Below, piece by piece: positions 29,002 to 40,951 of a stretch of DNA of 62,564 nt. The DNA comes from Myxococcales bacterium (lineage in GTDB: Bacteria > Myxococcota_A > Polyangia > Polyangiales > Polyangiaceae): positions 1-62,564 of the forward strand of contig JACPVJ010000109.1 of assembly GCA_016191785.1 (NCBI GenBank), in the 5' to 3' direction. Each line of letters starts with the position of its first letter. Positions within the stretch are counted from its first letter, which is position 1. The notes below the pieces were generated by a model. That model had not been told where the DNA came from, did no database searches, and worked only from the letters and a program-made list of their open reading frames with translations. The position numbers were made by a program, and so were the translations under genes.

Positions 29002-31115
29002 CGCACGGGGCCCAGCGCCTCGGTCTTCAGCCCGTTCGAGTCGCGCTGGTAGCGCATCAGCTTCTGGTCCGAGAGCGGGCCCACCGGCGCCACCAGCACG
29101 CCGCCCTCGGGGAGGGCGTCGAGCCAAGCCTCGGGCAGGCGCTCGACCGCGAACCCGGCGTAGATCCGGGCTGCCCCGCGCCAGGACTCCACCTCGTGGG
29201 CGCTGGCGTGCAGCACTCGCGCTTGCGGGTAGGCCCCGAGCAGGTCGCGCGCCTGCTCCGAGAGTGCGGGGTCGAGCTCGAGGGTGAGCACGCTGCCAGT
29301 CGGGCCGACGATCTCGCAGGCCAGCGCCGCGCCGTAGCCCGAACCCCCGCCGAGATCGACGAAGTCGTCGCCCTCGGCGAGGCCGAGCGCGCGAAACGCG
29401 ATGGCGTAGGCGTGCATCGCCGAGAGGGTGGAGCCGCCGTCGTCGCTGAGCGCAAGCGCGCGATCGTCGGCGGACTCGGCGATGCTCTCGACGGGGACGA
29501 AGCGCTCGCGAGGCACGGCAGCGAGGGCTCGCGTCACGGCGTCGTCGGCGGCGATCGCCTTCTTCTCGAGCGTGGCGCTGCGCGCCGCGGCGGCGATGGC
29601 GCATAGCTCGGCGTCCTCTGTGAGCGCCGAGCGGCGCTCGCTCGGGGGGACCTCGCCGCTCAGGCCGCGCCACAGGTGATACAGGCCCAGGGTGCGCAGG
29701 CGACGCCGCGGCGTGATCAGGTCGACCTGTTCGCGCACCGCGCGCATGTAGTAGTCGCGCGCCGGACCGGTGTACGCGAAGCGCCGGGTGATGGCCTCGA
29801 GGATGGGCGCGAACAGCTCGACGCGCAGCCGCTCGGCGGTGCGGAAATCGAGCTCGGCGCTGGGGTCGATCCACTCTGCCAGGAAGTCCTGGTCACCGTC
29901 CTGCCACCACGGATAGCGATGCACCCGCATCCCCGTCTCGCGCTCCCAGCGGGCGCGGTCTTCGGCAATCGGCGACCCCGGGTACAGCCGGAACGGGTCG
30001 ACCGACAGGAAGCCGTGGGTCCCACGCGGATGGTCGACGAACAGCTTCTGCATGAACTTGGCGGACGTTCTCAGGCTCTTCTCGGTCTCGCCCGGGTGGC
30101 CCACGATGATGTTCGCGCCGAACGCCACCTCGTGGTTCCTGGCCCAGTCGGCGACGGTCAGCATCTTGTCGAGGTACCCCTCGAGCTGGCCCGCTTTGCG
30201 GATGCGCGCGAGCTGCCCGACGTCCCCCGACTCGAGGCCGAACCCCGGCCCCACGTTGGCCCGGGCCATCAGCGCGATGTCCTCTTCTTCGATCAGATCG
30301 AGCCGGATCAAGAGCCACACCTTTCGCGCGCGGAGTGGTCGCTGGGCCAGCGCCTGCAAGAACTCGCGACGCCAGCCGCGCTTCATCCCGAACAACGCGT
30401 CGGCCACGAACAGCGTCCAGCGAGAGAGGTCCAGGAAACGATCGAGGCGGTGCAGCTCTTCGACGGCTTGCAGCGGCTCGAGCGCGCGCCAGCTGACGTC
30501 CCGCTTGGCGCGCTCCATGCAAAACGAGCAGTCGAACGGGCAGCCCCGGGAGAGGTAGATCTCTGCCTGGGACGCCACGCGCCGGGCGATGGGCCGATAG
30601 CGCTCGAGCAGCGACCAGTCGTAGGGCACGAGCTCTTTGGGCTCGAGCACCGGCTCGGGCCCCAGGACCTTCATCAGCGGGCGCTTTCCTGAGCCGAGCG
30701 CCTCGACCAGCCGGGCGAGGGGCCGTTCGCCGTCGCCGACCACCACGAAGTCGAAGGGGGAGCCCTCGAAGGCGAGCTCGTCGGGGATCGCGCTCGGGTG
30801 GTACCCGCCGCTCACCAGCCACGCACGGGGGAGCAGCTCGCGGAGTCGCGCCGCGATCGCCATCACCTTGAGGTAGTCGTAGGACGAGTAGCACGAGATG
30901 CCCACCAGGTCGTAGCCGCCCGCCACCAGGCGCGCGAGATCGACCCGGCCGAAGGCGCGCTCCATGTCGAGGTCGACCACGTCGACCTGAGCGTCGGTCG
31001 AGCGGCGGATCGCCGCCGCCAGGAGCAGCAGCTGCGGGACCCCGAAGTTCGCACCGCCGCCGAACAGCCCCCCGGGCCAGAGCAGGAGTACGCGCGGGCG
31101 ATCGGGCCGAGCCAT
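28959..31115 (-). CDS. B12-binding-type radical SAM protein fused to isoaspartate methyltransferase
   Basis: 718 aa with three parts. Residues about 1-150 form a Rossmann-like cobalamin-binding-type domain (VLLLWPGGLFGGGANFGVPQ; LVGISCYSSYDYLKV) without the DxHxxG cobalt-ligand motif. The radical SAM domain (about 180-400) has RGCPFDCSFCM with Cys192, Cys196 and Cys199 for the [4Fe-4S] cluster, and later FGLESGD and IIVGHPGET. Residues about 510-690 match protein-L-isoaspartate O-methyltransferase (AAVPRERFVP; VDLGGGSGYGAALACEI). The stop of the SPASM radical SAM gene lies 4 bp upstream, so the two are coupled. A peptide or small-molecule modification role is inferred. Confidence 0.85.
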   Translation of the reverse strand: MARPDRPRVLLLWPGGLFGGGANFGVPQLLLLAAAIRRSTDAQVDVVDLDMERAFGRVDLARLVAGGYDLVGISCYSSYDYLKVMAIAARLRELLPRAWLVSGGYHPSAIPDELAFEGSPFDFVVVGDGERPLARLVEALGSGKRPLMKVLGPEPVLEPKELVPYDWSLLERYRPIARRVASQAEIYLSRGCPFDCSFCMERAKRDVSWRALEPLQAVEELHRLDRFLDLSRWTLFVADALFGMKRGWRREFLQALAQRPLRARKVWLLIRLDLIEEEDIALMARANVGPGFGLESGDVGQLARIRKAGQLEGYLDKMLTVADWARNHEVAFGANIIVGHPGETEKSLRTSAKFMQKLFVDHPRGTHGFLSVDPFRLYPGSPIAEDRARWERETGMRVHRYPWWQDGDQDFLAEWIDPSAELDFRTAERLRVELFAPILEAITRRFAYTGPARDYYMRAVREQVDLITPRRRLRTLGLYHLWRGLSGEVPPSERRSALTEDAELCAIAAAARSATLEKKAIAADDAVTRALAAVPRERFVPVESIAESADDRALALSDDGGSTLSAMHAYAIAFRALGLAEGDDFVDLGGGSGYGAALACEIVGPTGSVLTLELDPALSEQARDLLGAYPQARVLHASAHEVESWRGAARIYAGFAVERLPEAWLDALPEGGVLVAPVGPLSDQKLMRYQRDSNGLKTEALGPVRYVPDRAAAAATSE

Positions 31116-31119
31116 GACC

Positions 31120-32232
31120 TCAGAGCACGACGTCGAGGTGTGTCTTGCCGTCGCTGCGCTGGGCCTCGAGCCGCGCCGCCAGGTCGTCGTCCACGTGCTG
31201 CAGCACGAAGGGATCGGCGTAGCGGCGTGCGTGCCCCATCACCCACTCGGCCGCCGCCCCACAGCCGCCGGCACAGGTGTGCTCGTGCAGGCAGCCGTGG
31301 CAGAACTCCGGCGTCTCGCGCTTGTACTCGGTCAGCTCGGGCGCGCGGATCAGACTGGCCACGTCGACACCCGGGTCGAGGATGTCGGCGACGCCGCCGA
31401 GCGCGGTGGTGTGCAGCGTGCAGTTTTTCAGACGGCCGTCGGGTCCGAGCGCGATCTCTTGCATCGAGGTTCCGATCGCGCACGTCCCGAACTGGATCGG
31501 GGCGAAGTCCTGGACCTCTACCGCGCAGGGCGGCACCGGCATGGTGCAGAACAGCTTCATGCCGCGGTCCCGGGCCCAGGGCAGCGCTTGCCCGAACGCG
31601 GTCAAGAAGTCGCTGCGCGAGGGGAGCAGCTTGCCCGCCCAGCGCGCGGCGTAGCCCGCGGGGCTGAAGCGGCTGAGCGACACCTGGCGAACGCCCAGCG
31701 AGTGGAAGAGCTCGAGGATCGCGCCCACGTGGGCGGCGTTCTGTCGGGTCACCACCGTGCAGCCGACGACCGAGACCCCCGCCGCGCCGAGCGCCCGGAT
31801 CCCCGCCAGGGTGCGCTCGAAATGCCCCGCGCCCACGTGGGCTGCGTGCAGCGCCTCGTCGTGGCCGTTGAGCGTGATCTGCACGTAGCGGACGCGATAG
31901 GGCGAGAGGCGCTCGGCGAGGGCCGGGGTGATCATGCCGCCGTTCGAGATGATCTGGATGGAGACGCCGCGGTCGCGGAGCAGATCGAACAGCTCGAAGA
32001 TGCGCGGGTGCGAGAAGGGCTCGCCGCCGGTGACCGTGGCGTGGTCGAGGTCGAGGGCGTCGAGCAGGCGCTGGACCCGCAGGAGGAGCTTGTCCCGATC
32101 GGACCTGTCGAGGGCCGCGCCCCCGTCCGCCCGCCACTCGTTGTAGCAGTAGTCGCACTTCTGGTTGCAGTACGCCGTGGTCTCGATGGCCACGCTGTAC
32201 AGCTTGGGACGAACCGCGCCTGCCGCAGACAT
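31120..32232 (-). CDS. Radical SAM/SPASM domain protein
   Basis: 370 aa. The radical SAM core has TTAYCNQKCDYCYNEW with Cys22, Cys26 and Cys29 binding the SAM cluster, TGGEPFSHP, and SNGGMIT. The C-terminal SPASM region provides extra cysteines for auxiliary clusters (FGTCAIGTS, LKNCTLH, FCHGCLHEHTCAGGCG). This architecture is shared with RiPP maturases and anaerobic sulfatase maturases. Start 32232 is preferred; an in-frame ATG at 32244 is an alternative. It is first in a two-gene operon with the B12-type radical SAM-methyltransferase. No short precursor gene is seen directly upstream. Confidence 0.9.
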   Translation of the reverse strand: MSAAGAVRPKLYSVAIETTAYCNQKCDYCYNEWRADGGAALDRSDRDKLLLRVQRLLDALDLDHATVTGGEPFSHPRIFELFDLLRDRGVSIQIISNGGMITPALAERLSPYRVRYVQITLNGHDEALHAAHVGAGHFERTLAGIRALGAAGVSVVGCTVVTRQNAAHVGAILELFHSLGVRQVSLSRFSPAGYAARWAGKLLPSRSDFLTAFGQALPWARDRGMKLFCTMPVPPCAVEVQDFAPIQFGTCAIGTSMQEIALGPDGRLKNCTLHTTALGGVADILDPGVDVASLIRAPELTEYKRETPEFCHGCLHEHTCAGGCGAAAEWVMGHARRYADPFVLQHVDDDLAARLEAQRSDGKTHLDVVL

Positions 32233-32310
32233 GGCGCGCACCATACCACCCTGGGCCGGGAGGCGCCGGAGCGCTTGACGGCGCACCCCGAGCCGCGCTG
32301 TCGTCGGTGC

Positions 32311-33165
32311 ATGCGAAGGGCACTGGTCGGGATCGTGGTCGCAGGGTTCGTGTCTTCGACGAGAGCTGGCGCACAGACGCCGCCCGCCGAGCCGCCGCCG
32401 CCGCCCGCACCGGCGCCGACCCCCGCGCCGCAAGCGCCCGCGCCGGCGCCGACCAGAGCCCCCGCTCCCTACGTGGCCCCGGCCTACCCAGCGCCCGGGC
32501 CGGCCGCTCCTGCCGGCGCCTATCCGCCGGCGTATCCGCCGGCGGGCGTGTACGTCGCTGCGTCGCCGGCGCCGCCCCCGCCGCCCCGCGAGGAAGACGA
32601 GCCCGGCTATCACCTGCACGATGGCTTCTACTTGCGCATGTCGCTCGGTGCGGGCTGGCTCTCGCTCGCGCTCGACACGGATCCCGGAGCGACCTTGAAA
32701 GGCGCAGGCGGGGGCGTCGACTTGATGCTGGGTGGAACCCCGGTGGACGGGCTGGTGATCGGCGGTGGGGTCTTCTCGGCGAGCGCCACAGACCCGCGGG
32801 TCGAGTCTGGGGGCAAGTCGTCGGATCTGAGCGGGCAAGTCTCGCTGACCGTGCTCGGCCCGTTCGTCGACGGGTTCTTCGATCCGAAGGGCGGGCTGCA
32901 CGTGGGCGGCGCCGTCGGCCTAGCGACGGCGAAGGTGGAGCCCGAGGACAGCGAGAGCGGGTTCGACGAGAAACCCTACAACGGCGCTGGGCTCGCGCTC
33001 TTCGCGGGGTATGACGCGTGGGTCTCTCCGAACTGGTCGCTCGGGGGCACGGTGCGGCTAGTGGCTGCGCGCGGCACGCGTGAGGTGGACGTCGACGGCG
33101 AGACTCGCGAAAGAAAGTCGCGCGCGTACGGCTTCTCGATCCTATTTAGCGCGCTGTATCACTGA
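32311..33165 (+). CDS. Secreted outer-membrane-type beta-barrel protein
   Basis: 284 aa. A signal peptide (MRRALVGIVVAGFVSSTRAGAQ) is followed by a Pro/Ala-rich low-complexity linker (about 25-95) and then a beta-rich domain with alternating hydrophobic and Gly/aromatic residues (FYLRMSLGAGWLSLAL, GVDLMLGGTPVDGLVIGGG) ending in a strand, FSILFSALYH. The pattern resembles OmpA/OmpW-like barrels frequently seen in myxobacteria with Pro-rich N-terminal tethers. No OmpA peptidoglycan-binding domain is present. Its 3' end overlaps the convergent propeller gene by 7 bp. Confidence 0.75.
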   Translation: MRRALVGIVVAGFVSSTRAGAQTPPAEPPPPPAPAPTPAPQAPAPAPTRAPAPYVAPAYPAPGPAAPAGAYPPAYPPAGVYVAASPAPPPPPREEDEPGYHLHDGFYLRMSLGAGWLSLALDTDPGATLKGAGGGVDLMLGGTPVDGLVIGGGVFSASATDPRVESGGKSSDLSGQVSLTVLGPFVDGFFDPKGGLHVGGAVGLATAKVEPEDSESGFDEKPYNGAGLALFAGYDAWVSPNWSLGGTVRLVAARGTREVDVDGETRERKSRAYGFSILFSALYH

Positions 33166-34341
33166 CCCACCATCACGATCAGGCCCGACCGGCAGGCGAC
33201 CACGAAGCGCCCGGGGCCCGCCGGCGCCAGCGCCACGGGATCGCCACAGGCCGCACCGGCGGCTGCCTTCGACTCCCCCGTCTCGAGGACCACGCCCGCG
33301 TCGAGACCGGGTCGAACGAAGGCGACCCGGCCTTTTTCGTCGACCACCAGCGGCGGCGGCAAGAACAACCCCGGGACGCTCGCGCCGGCGGTCGCGCTCG
33401 GCTCGAGCTCGGCTCGAGCGGTCTCGATGCCCGTGCGGTCGTGACCGAGCAAGACGCCCGCGAACGACGCGAGCCGGGTCTCGCCGTTCGCGAGGATCGC
33501 CGGCGGCCCCTGGATCCGGTCGGTCGAGCTGAGGCGGATGTGCCGCGTCTTGCTCGAGAGCTTGAAGTCCACCAGCCGCTCGTGATCGACGACCGCGGTC
33601 AAGTGATTGGGGCTCGAGAGCGCGGCCCCTTCATCGACCCGACCGCCGAAGCTGCCCAGCTTGGTCGGCTCGCGAGGGGGCTTCCACTCGAGGACGTCGC
33701 CCCGCTCGGTCACGATCAGCGTGCGCCCGCCCTGTTCGACCAGCGAGACGAGGGCGTCGATCTGTTTGGCGCGGGCCTGAATGTCCCCGCTGGCGTCGAG
33801 GTAGAGCAGCGTGCCGGGGAGCCCGAGCACCACGCCGCCGTCGCGCGCGGCGAGTGGGGGCACGCCGGAGCGCACGCTGGAAATCGGCAGCGATCGCTTG
33901 GTGCGGAGCGTGCCGTTCGGTGCGACCGCCCACAGCTCGGCGTTGGCGGTGATCACCACGCGGGTGCCGTTGGTCGTGATGACGGGCCCCAGCACCGGCG
34001 CGGAGCTTCCGGTCTTGAGCGTCCAGGCGAGCTTCCCGTTTTCGTCCAGCTCGACGAGCTGCGACATCGGGCTGGCTGCGATGACGTGCCTCCGCGCATC
34101 GACCGCGACCGGCAGGTCGAGCCCGCCGGTCACGCGGGCGCGCCACAAGACGCGGGGCGCGGTGGGCAGCGGCGTCTTGGAGCGCCCGGTGCGGGCGGCG
34201 TCCACGCGGTACATCGGCTGCGCTCCGGCGGGCGTGCCGACCGACCGCTGCACGGGCAGGGTGGGATCGATCCGCTCGGCCCGGGCCTCGGAGCCGGACG
34301 ACGCGGCGAAGGCCGCGAGCAGCGCGAGGGTGACGGCCGCG

Positions 34342-34361
<20 letters not shown>
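33159..34361 (-). CDS. Exported PQQ-like beta-propeller protein
   Basis: 400 aa. The GTG start at 34361 gives a clean signal peptide (SALSAAVTLALLAAFAAS, cleavage near EARA). The remainder has repeated beta-blade patterns typical of PQQ-type propellers: YRVDAARTGRSKTPL, VLWRARVTGGLDLPV, LVELDENGKLAWTLKTG, ELWAVAPNGTLRTKR. No catalytic residues are recognised, so a binding or scaffold role in the envelope is likely. Its start lies 20 nt inside the end of the kinase gene, so it is translationally coupled to a kinase with extracytoplasmic repeats; it could be a ligand-sensing partner. Confidence 0.8.
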
Positions 34362-36494
<2,133 letters not shown>

Positions 36495-36498
<4 letters not shown>

Positions 36499-38006
36499 TT
36501 CTGGCCTCGCACGAACTCTACCCGGACTTCCGGCAGCTCGCGCCCGCTGGCGGGTTCGCGGTATTTTCCAGCCAAATATCCGTAGGCGCGGAGGGGCATG
36601 CCGGCGCTGACCCCGCTCTTGTCGCCCAGGCGAAGCGCCACCCGGCAGGGCGGCTCGGCGCACCCCCGGGTCACCTCGAAGAGCGCCAGCACCAGGTAGC
36701 CGTCGGACTCGAGCCGCTCGACCTTGCCCTCGAGCGCCACCGCCCAGCCGAGCTTCTTGTCCAGGTCGTCGGCGATGGCGGCGAACGAGACCTGCGCCCG
36801 GCGCTCGAACTCGGCCGCTTCGGTCGCGAGGCTCACGACGCGCTTGACGCGGATCGGCACCAGGCGCGGAGCGCGGCCCGCCGCCGAAGCGCGGACGGTG
36901 ATGGTCGTGTCGCCGACCGACGAGACGCTCATCAGCTGGGCGAAGCGCCCCGAGGGATCCACCGTGATCGCTCGCCCTTCGACCGTCACCATCCCGTCGC
37001 GTTCGGTGCGCCCCGCGAGGGTGAAGCTGGTGCCCTCGATCACGATGCTCTCTCCCGGTGCGTCCACTACCAGGGGCACGATGTTGGTCTCGAGCTCGAC
37101 CTCGCCCCGCACCGTCCCACCGGTCGGGAGCTTGACCAGGTATGGCACGCGCTTCTGCAGGGCCGCGGCCTCGCGAGCGGGGCCAGTGAGGTCCGCGCGG
37201 ATCGGGATCTCGTAGCGACGGACGCCGCTCGGACCCGCCTCGACGACGCGACCATCGACGATGAACGCGACGTCGGTCTTGGCGTCGAACACCACCGCCA
37301 GCCGGGGATCGGGTTGGCTCAGGCCGCGGTAGTCGGGGCTCACGATGAAGTCGACCGGGTAGTCGAGCGCTTCCGTGCGCGTGGCCTTCGCCGGCGTGCG
37401 GATCTCGATGCTCGCGCGCCGGGCGCCGAGGGCCAGCGGGGGCTCGAGCCGGAACACGGCGCGGCCGCCGGTGAGCTCCGCGGTCTGCCCACCCAGGCCG
37501 AGGGTGGTGCCCGTGGTGCAGCCCGGGCAGCTCACGTGGAGCTCCGCACCCCCGGCCTTGTCGAAGCGCACGTCGCCCAAGAGCTCGCGAGATCGACGAG
37601 CCATCAACCCCGCGAGTGCCAGACCGACCAGCACCGCCGCTCCGAGGGGCCACAGCCACCAGCGGGAGCGACGGGGGCGCGGGAGGGAGGGCGGAGCGGG
37701 CTCGACGGGCGGGGGTCGGACCCGAGCCACCCGCTGGCGCTCTGCCCGCCGGTCGCGGGGCGGGCGGGGATCGCGCCTTTCGGACGGCGCTGGCCCGGGC
37801 TTGGGCGCGGGCGGCGGCTCGGCTCCGGGGCGAGGGCTCGCAAGAGGTCCCGAGATCGGCACGCCACTGCCGAGCACCAGCGTCCCGCTCCGGACGGGCG
37901 GCTCGCCGCTGCTGCCGAGGGGCGCCGTCAGCCGGCCCGCACCGCAAGTGGGGCAGGCCGACGCCTCCGGGCTCGTCGCAGCCCCACAGCGGGCGCACCT
38001 GGCCAT
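36495..38006 (-). CDS. Zinc-ribbon membrane protein with Ig-like extracytoplasmic region
   Basis: 503 aa. Starts MARCARCGAATSPEASACP, a zinc ribbon with two CxxC pairs, followed by a Pro/Arg-rich cytoplasmic linker and one transmembrane helix (about 118-138, WWLWPLGAAVLVGLALAGLM). The outer part is beta-rich with Ig/bacterial-surface-like patterns (GTSFTLAGRTERDGMVTVEG; TITVRASAAGRAPRLVPIRV) and a C-terminal OB-like segment. No enzyme motif. The same N-terminal zinc-ribbon type occurs in the next gene, the kinase, with which it overlaps by 4 bp; it is probably an accessory sensor of that kinase. Start 38006 chosen because the ribbon begins there. Confidence 0.8.
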
Positions 38007-38116
38007 CGGCCTGCCACTATAGCCGAATCGGAGCCCGATTCCGGTCGGCGGCCCCCCGGCGATTCGCAAGGTCTTTGTCCAGATTTCAGCGGCTTTGCTA
38101 TGGGCCATCAGATCGC

Positions 38117-38884
38117 ATGTTGGCCAAGCGCATCATCCCGTGCCTGGACGTCCGCGACGGGCGGGTGGTCAAAGGCGTCAATTTCGTCGGGATCCGCGAC
38201 GCCGGCGATCCGGTGGAGTGCGCTCGGCGCTACGACCTGTCCGGCGCCGACGAGATCACCTTCCTGGACATCACCGCCTCCCACGAGCGGAGGGGCGCGC
38301 TGCTCGCGGTCGTCGAGCGCACCGCCGACGTGGTCTTCACTCCGCTGACCGTCGGCGGTGGGGTTCGCGCGGCGGCCGACGTCCGCGACCTCTTGCACGC
38401 CGGGGCGGACAAGATCAGCGTCAACACCAGCGCCGTCGAGCGCCCCGAGCTGATCGGCGAGATCGCCGATACCTGGGGGGCCCAGGCGCTGGTCGTGGCC
38501 ATCGACGCCAAGCGTCGCGAAGGCGGCGGGTTCGAGGTGTTCACGCGAGGAGGGCGTCGCGCGACCGGGCTGGACGCCGTCGCCTGGGCCCGTCGCGCGG
38601 TCGAGCTCGGCGCCGGCGAGATCCTTCTGACCAGCATGGACCGAGACGGCACCCAGATCGGTTACGACCTCGAGTTGCTCCGGGAGGTGGTCGATGCGGT
38701 CAGCGTGCCGGTCATCGCTTCGGGTGGGGTAGGCACCCTCGGGCACATGCTGGATGGGCTTTCGGCTGGCGGCGCCGACGCGGCGCTGGCTGCTTCGATT
38801 TTTCACGACGGCATTCACACGATCGAGGAGGCGAAGGCGTTCCTTCGGGCTCACGGCGTGCTGGTGCGCGGAGGTGTCGCATGA
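38117..38884 (+). CDS. hisF: Imidazole glycerol phosphate synthase subunit HisF
   Basis: 255 aa cyclase subunit of histidine biosynthesis. (beta/alpha)8 barrel with MLAKRIIPCLDVRDGRVVKG (catalytic Asp11), the second catalytic Asp in VVAIDAKR, LLTSMDRDGTQIGYDLEL and VPVIASGGVGTLGHML as phosphate-binding loops. Full length. No hisH or other his genes are near, so its glutaminase partner is elsewhere. The ATG at 38117 lies 111 bp from the divergent zinc-ribbon gene. The next gene overlaps by 4 bp (ATGA), an unusual partner for hisF. Confidence 0.97.
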   Translation: MLAKRIIPCLDVRDGRVVKGVNFVGIRDAGDPVECARRYDLSGADEITFLDITASHERRGALLAVVERTADVVFTPLTVGGGVRAAADVRDLLHAGADKISVNTSAVERPELIGEIADTWGAQALVVAIDAKRREGGGFEVFTRGGRRATGLDAVAWARRAVELGAGEILLTSMDRDGTQIGYDLELLREVVDAVSVPVIASGGVGTLGHMLDGLSAGGADAALAASIFHDGIHTIEEAKAFLRAHGVLVRGGVA

Positions 38885-40902
38885 GCGTCAGGCTGAACGA
38901 AATCATGAGCGCTGCGCGCGCACGAAGCGCATCACTGGCTGCCGAGGTCGCCGGGTACCTGGTGCTGGCGGCCGCGGATCAGGTCGCTGTCGCCCCTCGC
39001 GCTCTCGGGTTCGACGACGTGGCGCTGTCGGAGGAAGGGCAGGTTCGGGTCGCTGGCGGCCGTTCCGCCGAGGACGCCGCAGCCGAGCACGGGCTGCGCG
39101 AAATGCTGGGCGTGATGCTCTTGGAAGCGAGCAGCGTGACCCCCGGCCTCTTGCGCGCGGCTCACAAGGCCAGTGGCGCGGGCGTGGACGGGCTGATTCG
39201 CGAGATCGAGGTCGCTCTGGTCCCGGTCAATCGGGCCGCAGCCCGCCGGGCTCTGGCGCGCTTGCACCGCGACGTGGCGCGCGCTCGAGAGAGCGGCCGC
39301 ATGGCCGCGTGGACCGCGCCCGTGGCCCCGGCCACCGCGCCGCCGGCCCCACCCGCACCAGCCCGGGTCGCGCCTCCGCCGCTGCCGGAGGCGGTCCAGG
39401 TGGCGCCGCCCGCGCCGCGCGCGCAGACCCCGGAGCCGTCGCCCGCCGAGATCGATCTCGTGGCCGTGCTCGCTCGCGAGAGCGAGCCGCCGGCCGTCGC
39501 CGACGGGGAGCGGAGCTGGCTCACGCCCGAGTCGGTGGCGGTCATGCAGGTCGAGTGGCCCGTCGCGGCTGCTCCGATCGACGACGAGGAGCTTCGCACC
39601 GCGATCCCGATCTTCGTGGAAGAGCTGCGCGCCGAGACCCCGGTCCCCGCGCTGCCGATGGTTCCAGATCTGGAGGTCCCCGAGAGCGCCCCCGTCCCCG
39701 AGGTGCGCCGAGCGCATCCCGAGCCGGTGACCGTTCCGGCGCCGCTCGTGGCGCCCGGCGCCGCTCGGGAGGCGAGCGCTGGCGCTCGGACGCCGCCGCT
39801 CGGATCGACGCTGCCCGTGCACGAGCTGGGTTCCCCCCTCGAGCGGTCCGAGCCGACCCCCGGCGTGCTGGTCCTTGCGGGGGACGATGCCACCGAGCGC
39901 GTGCCGAGCGTGATGGACGACCGAGACGACGAGGTCGATCGCGCCCTCGCCGAGGTGACGGCCGCGTTCGCCGAGCTGTGCGAGCCGGCCCGAGGCCTCG
40001 AGACCCGTGATCCGCCGGTGGCGGACGACGAGCTCGTTTACGCCGACGACGAGGCCTCTGGGGAGTGGCCGCCGGTGATGGCGACCCCGTCGCCGGTGAT
40101 GGCGACCCCGTCGCCGGTGATGGCGACCCCGTCGCCGGTGATGGCGACCCCGTCGCCGGTGATGGCGACCCCGTCGCCGGTGATGGCGACCCCGTCGCCG
40201 CGCGACGTGCTCACGCGCCTCGCGGACCGGCCCGAACGCCCCACGCGTCACGAGTACGCTCCGCCCCGTTACGCTCCGAAGAAGAGCGACATCAGCGAGC
40301 TGCTCTCGGGCTTCGGTGTGGCCGCGGTACGCACCGATCGCGAGGTGTGCTCGGATCTGAAGGCGCTGGCCGGCGTGGACGAGACCGCGCCGCCGCCGCT
40401 GGTGGAGCTCAGCGAGACGCCGCCGCCGGTCGCGGTCGGCGAAGTCGGGCCGTCCGCTCCGGCGTCGCCCCGACCGCGCGAGGAGTCGAACGCGCGGGTC
40501 GTCGCCGGCGCCGCTTCGGTGGCGCTGATCGTCGCCGGTGTCGGGCTGGGTTCGATCCCGGTTCGACAGTCCGAGCCCGCGGCCGCCAGCCGTGCGCCGA
40601 TGAGCGAGCTCGGCAGCTCGGACTCGCCGGCGGCACCCTGCACCGCCGAGCTGACCGTTCGGCAGATCCCCGAGCACGCCCGGACCCGGGTTCGCCGCGC
40701 GGCCGACACCACCGTGCTCGCGCCGAGCCGCGTCGTCGGGAGCGACGCCGTGTTCGAAGGCCTGGAGTGCGGGCAGAGCGCCGAGGTGACGGTCGAGCTT
40801 CCCGGCCGCGCGCGGTGGATGCGCATCCCGGTCGCCGCCGAAGCGCTCTCCCCCAGCCCCGAAGCGCCCGGGCTGGTGCGCTTCGCCGTCGCGCTGCGCT
40901 GA
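38881..40902 (+). CDS. Large repeat-containing single-helix membrane protein
   Basis: 673 aa, unrecognised as a whole. Residues about 1-140 are helical and resemble no named domain (LNEIMSAARARSASLAAEVAGYL). A long Pro/Ala/Glu-rich acidic region follows, with six perfect PVMATPS repeats (about 398-439). A transmembrane helix (about 541-561, VVAGAASVALIVAGVGLGSI) separates it from a small C-terminal beta domain of PEGA-like type (CTAELTVRQIPEHARTRV; CGQSAEVTVELPGRAR). The layout is like a kinase juxtamembrane protein without a kinase domain. It is coupled to hisF by a 4-bp overlap, but no metabolic link is evident. Confidence 0.78.
   Translation: MSVRLNEIMSAARARSASLAAEVAGYLVLAAADQVAVAPRALGFDDVALSEEGQVRVAGGRSAEDAAAEHGLREMLGVMLLEASSVTPGLLRAAHKASGAGVDGLIREIEVALVPVNRAAARRALARLHRDVARARESGRMAAWTAPVAPATAPPAPPAPARVAPPPLPEAVQVAPPAPRAQTPEPSPAEIDLVAVLARESEPPAVADGERSWLTPESVAVMQVEWPVAAAPIDDEELRTAIPIFVEELRAETPVPALPMVPDLEVPESAPVPEVRRAHPEPVTVPAPLVAPGAAREASAGARTPPLGSTLPVHELGSPLERSEPTPGVLVLAGDDATERVPSVMDDRDDEVDRALAEVTAAFAELCEPARGLETRDPPVADDELVYADDEASGEWPPVMATPSPVMATPSPVMATPSPVMATPSPVMATPSPVMATPSPRDVLTRLADRPERPTRHEYAPPRYAPKKSDISELLSGFGVAAVRTDREVCSDLKALAGVDETAPPPLVELSETPPPVAVGEVGPSAPASPRPREESNARVVAGAASVALIVAGVGLGSIPVRQSEPAAASRAPMSELGSSDSPAAPCTAELTVRQIPEHARTRVRRAADTTVLAPSRVVGSDAVFEGLECGQSAEVTVELPGRARWMRIPVAAEALSPSPEAPGLVRFAVALR
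40072..40197 (+). repeat. Six tandem 21-bp repeats inside a coding region
   Basis: The 21-bp unit occurs six times without mismatch and encodes PVMATPS repeats. Base-perfect identity between units implies recent slippage or recombination; copy number is likely variable between strains. It lies within the disordered cytoplasmic part of the membrane protein downstream of hisF. Confidence 0.95.
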
Positions 40903-40951
40903 CGAAAAGCCCCGTTGCAGGAGCCGGGGGCGACGTGCAATCCTCCGCCCC

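Noticed and set aside
31114..32310. Long plus-strand frame before the secreted barrel protein
   Set aside because: Antisense to the SPASM radical SAM gene; the barrel gene's signal peptide begins at the ATG at 32311.
40072..40197. Six 21-bp repeats as a regulatory or CRISPR array
   Set aside because: In-frame coding repeats without spacers, inside a membrane protein gene.
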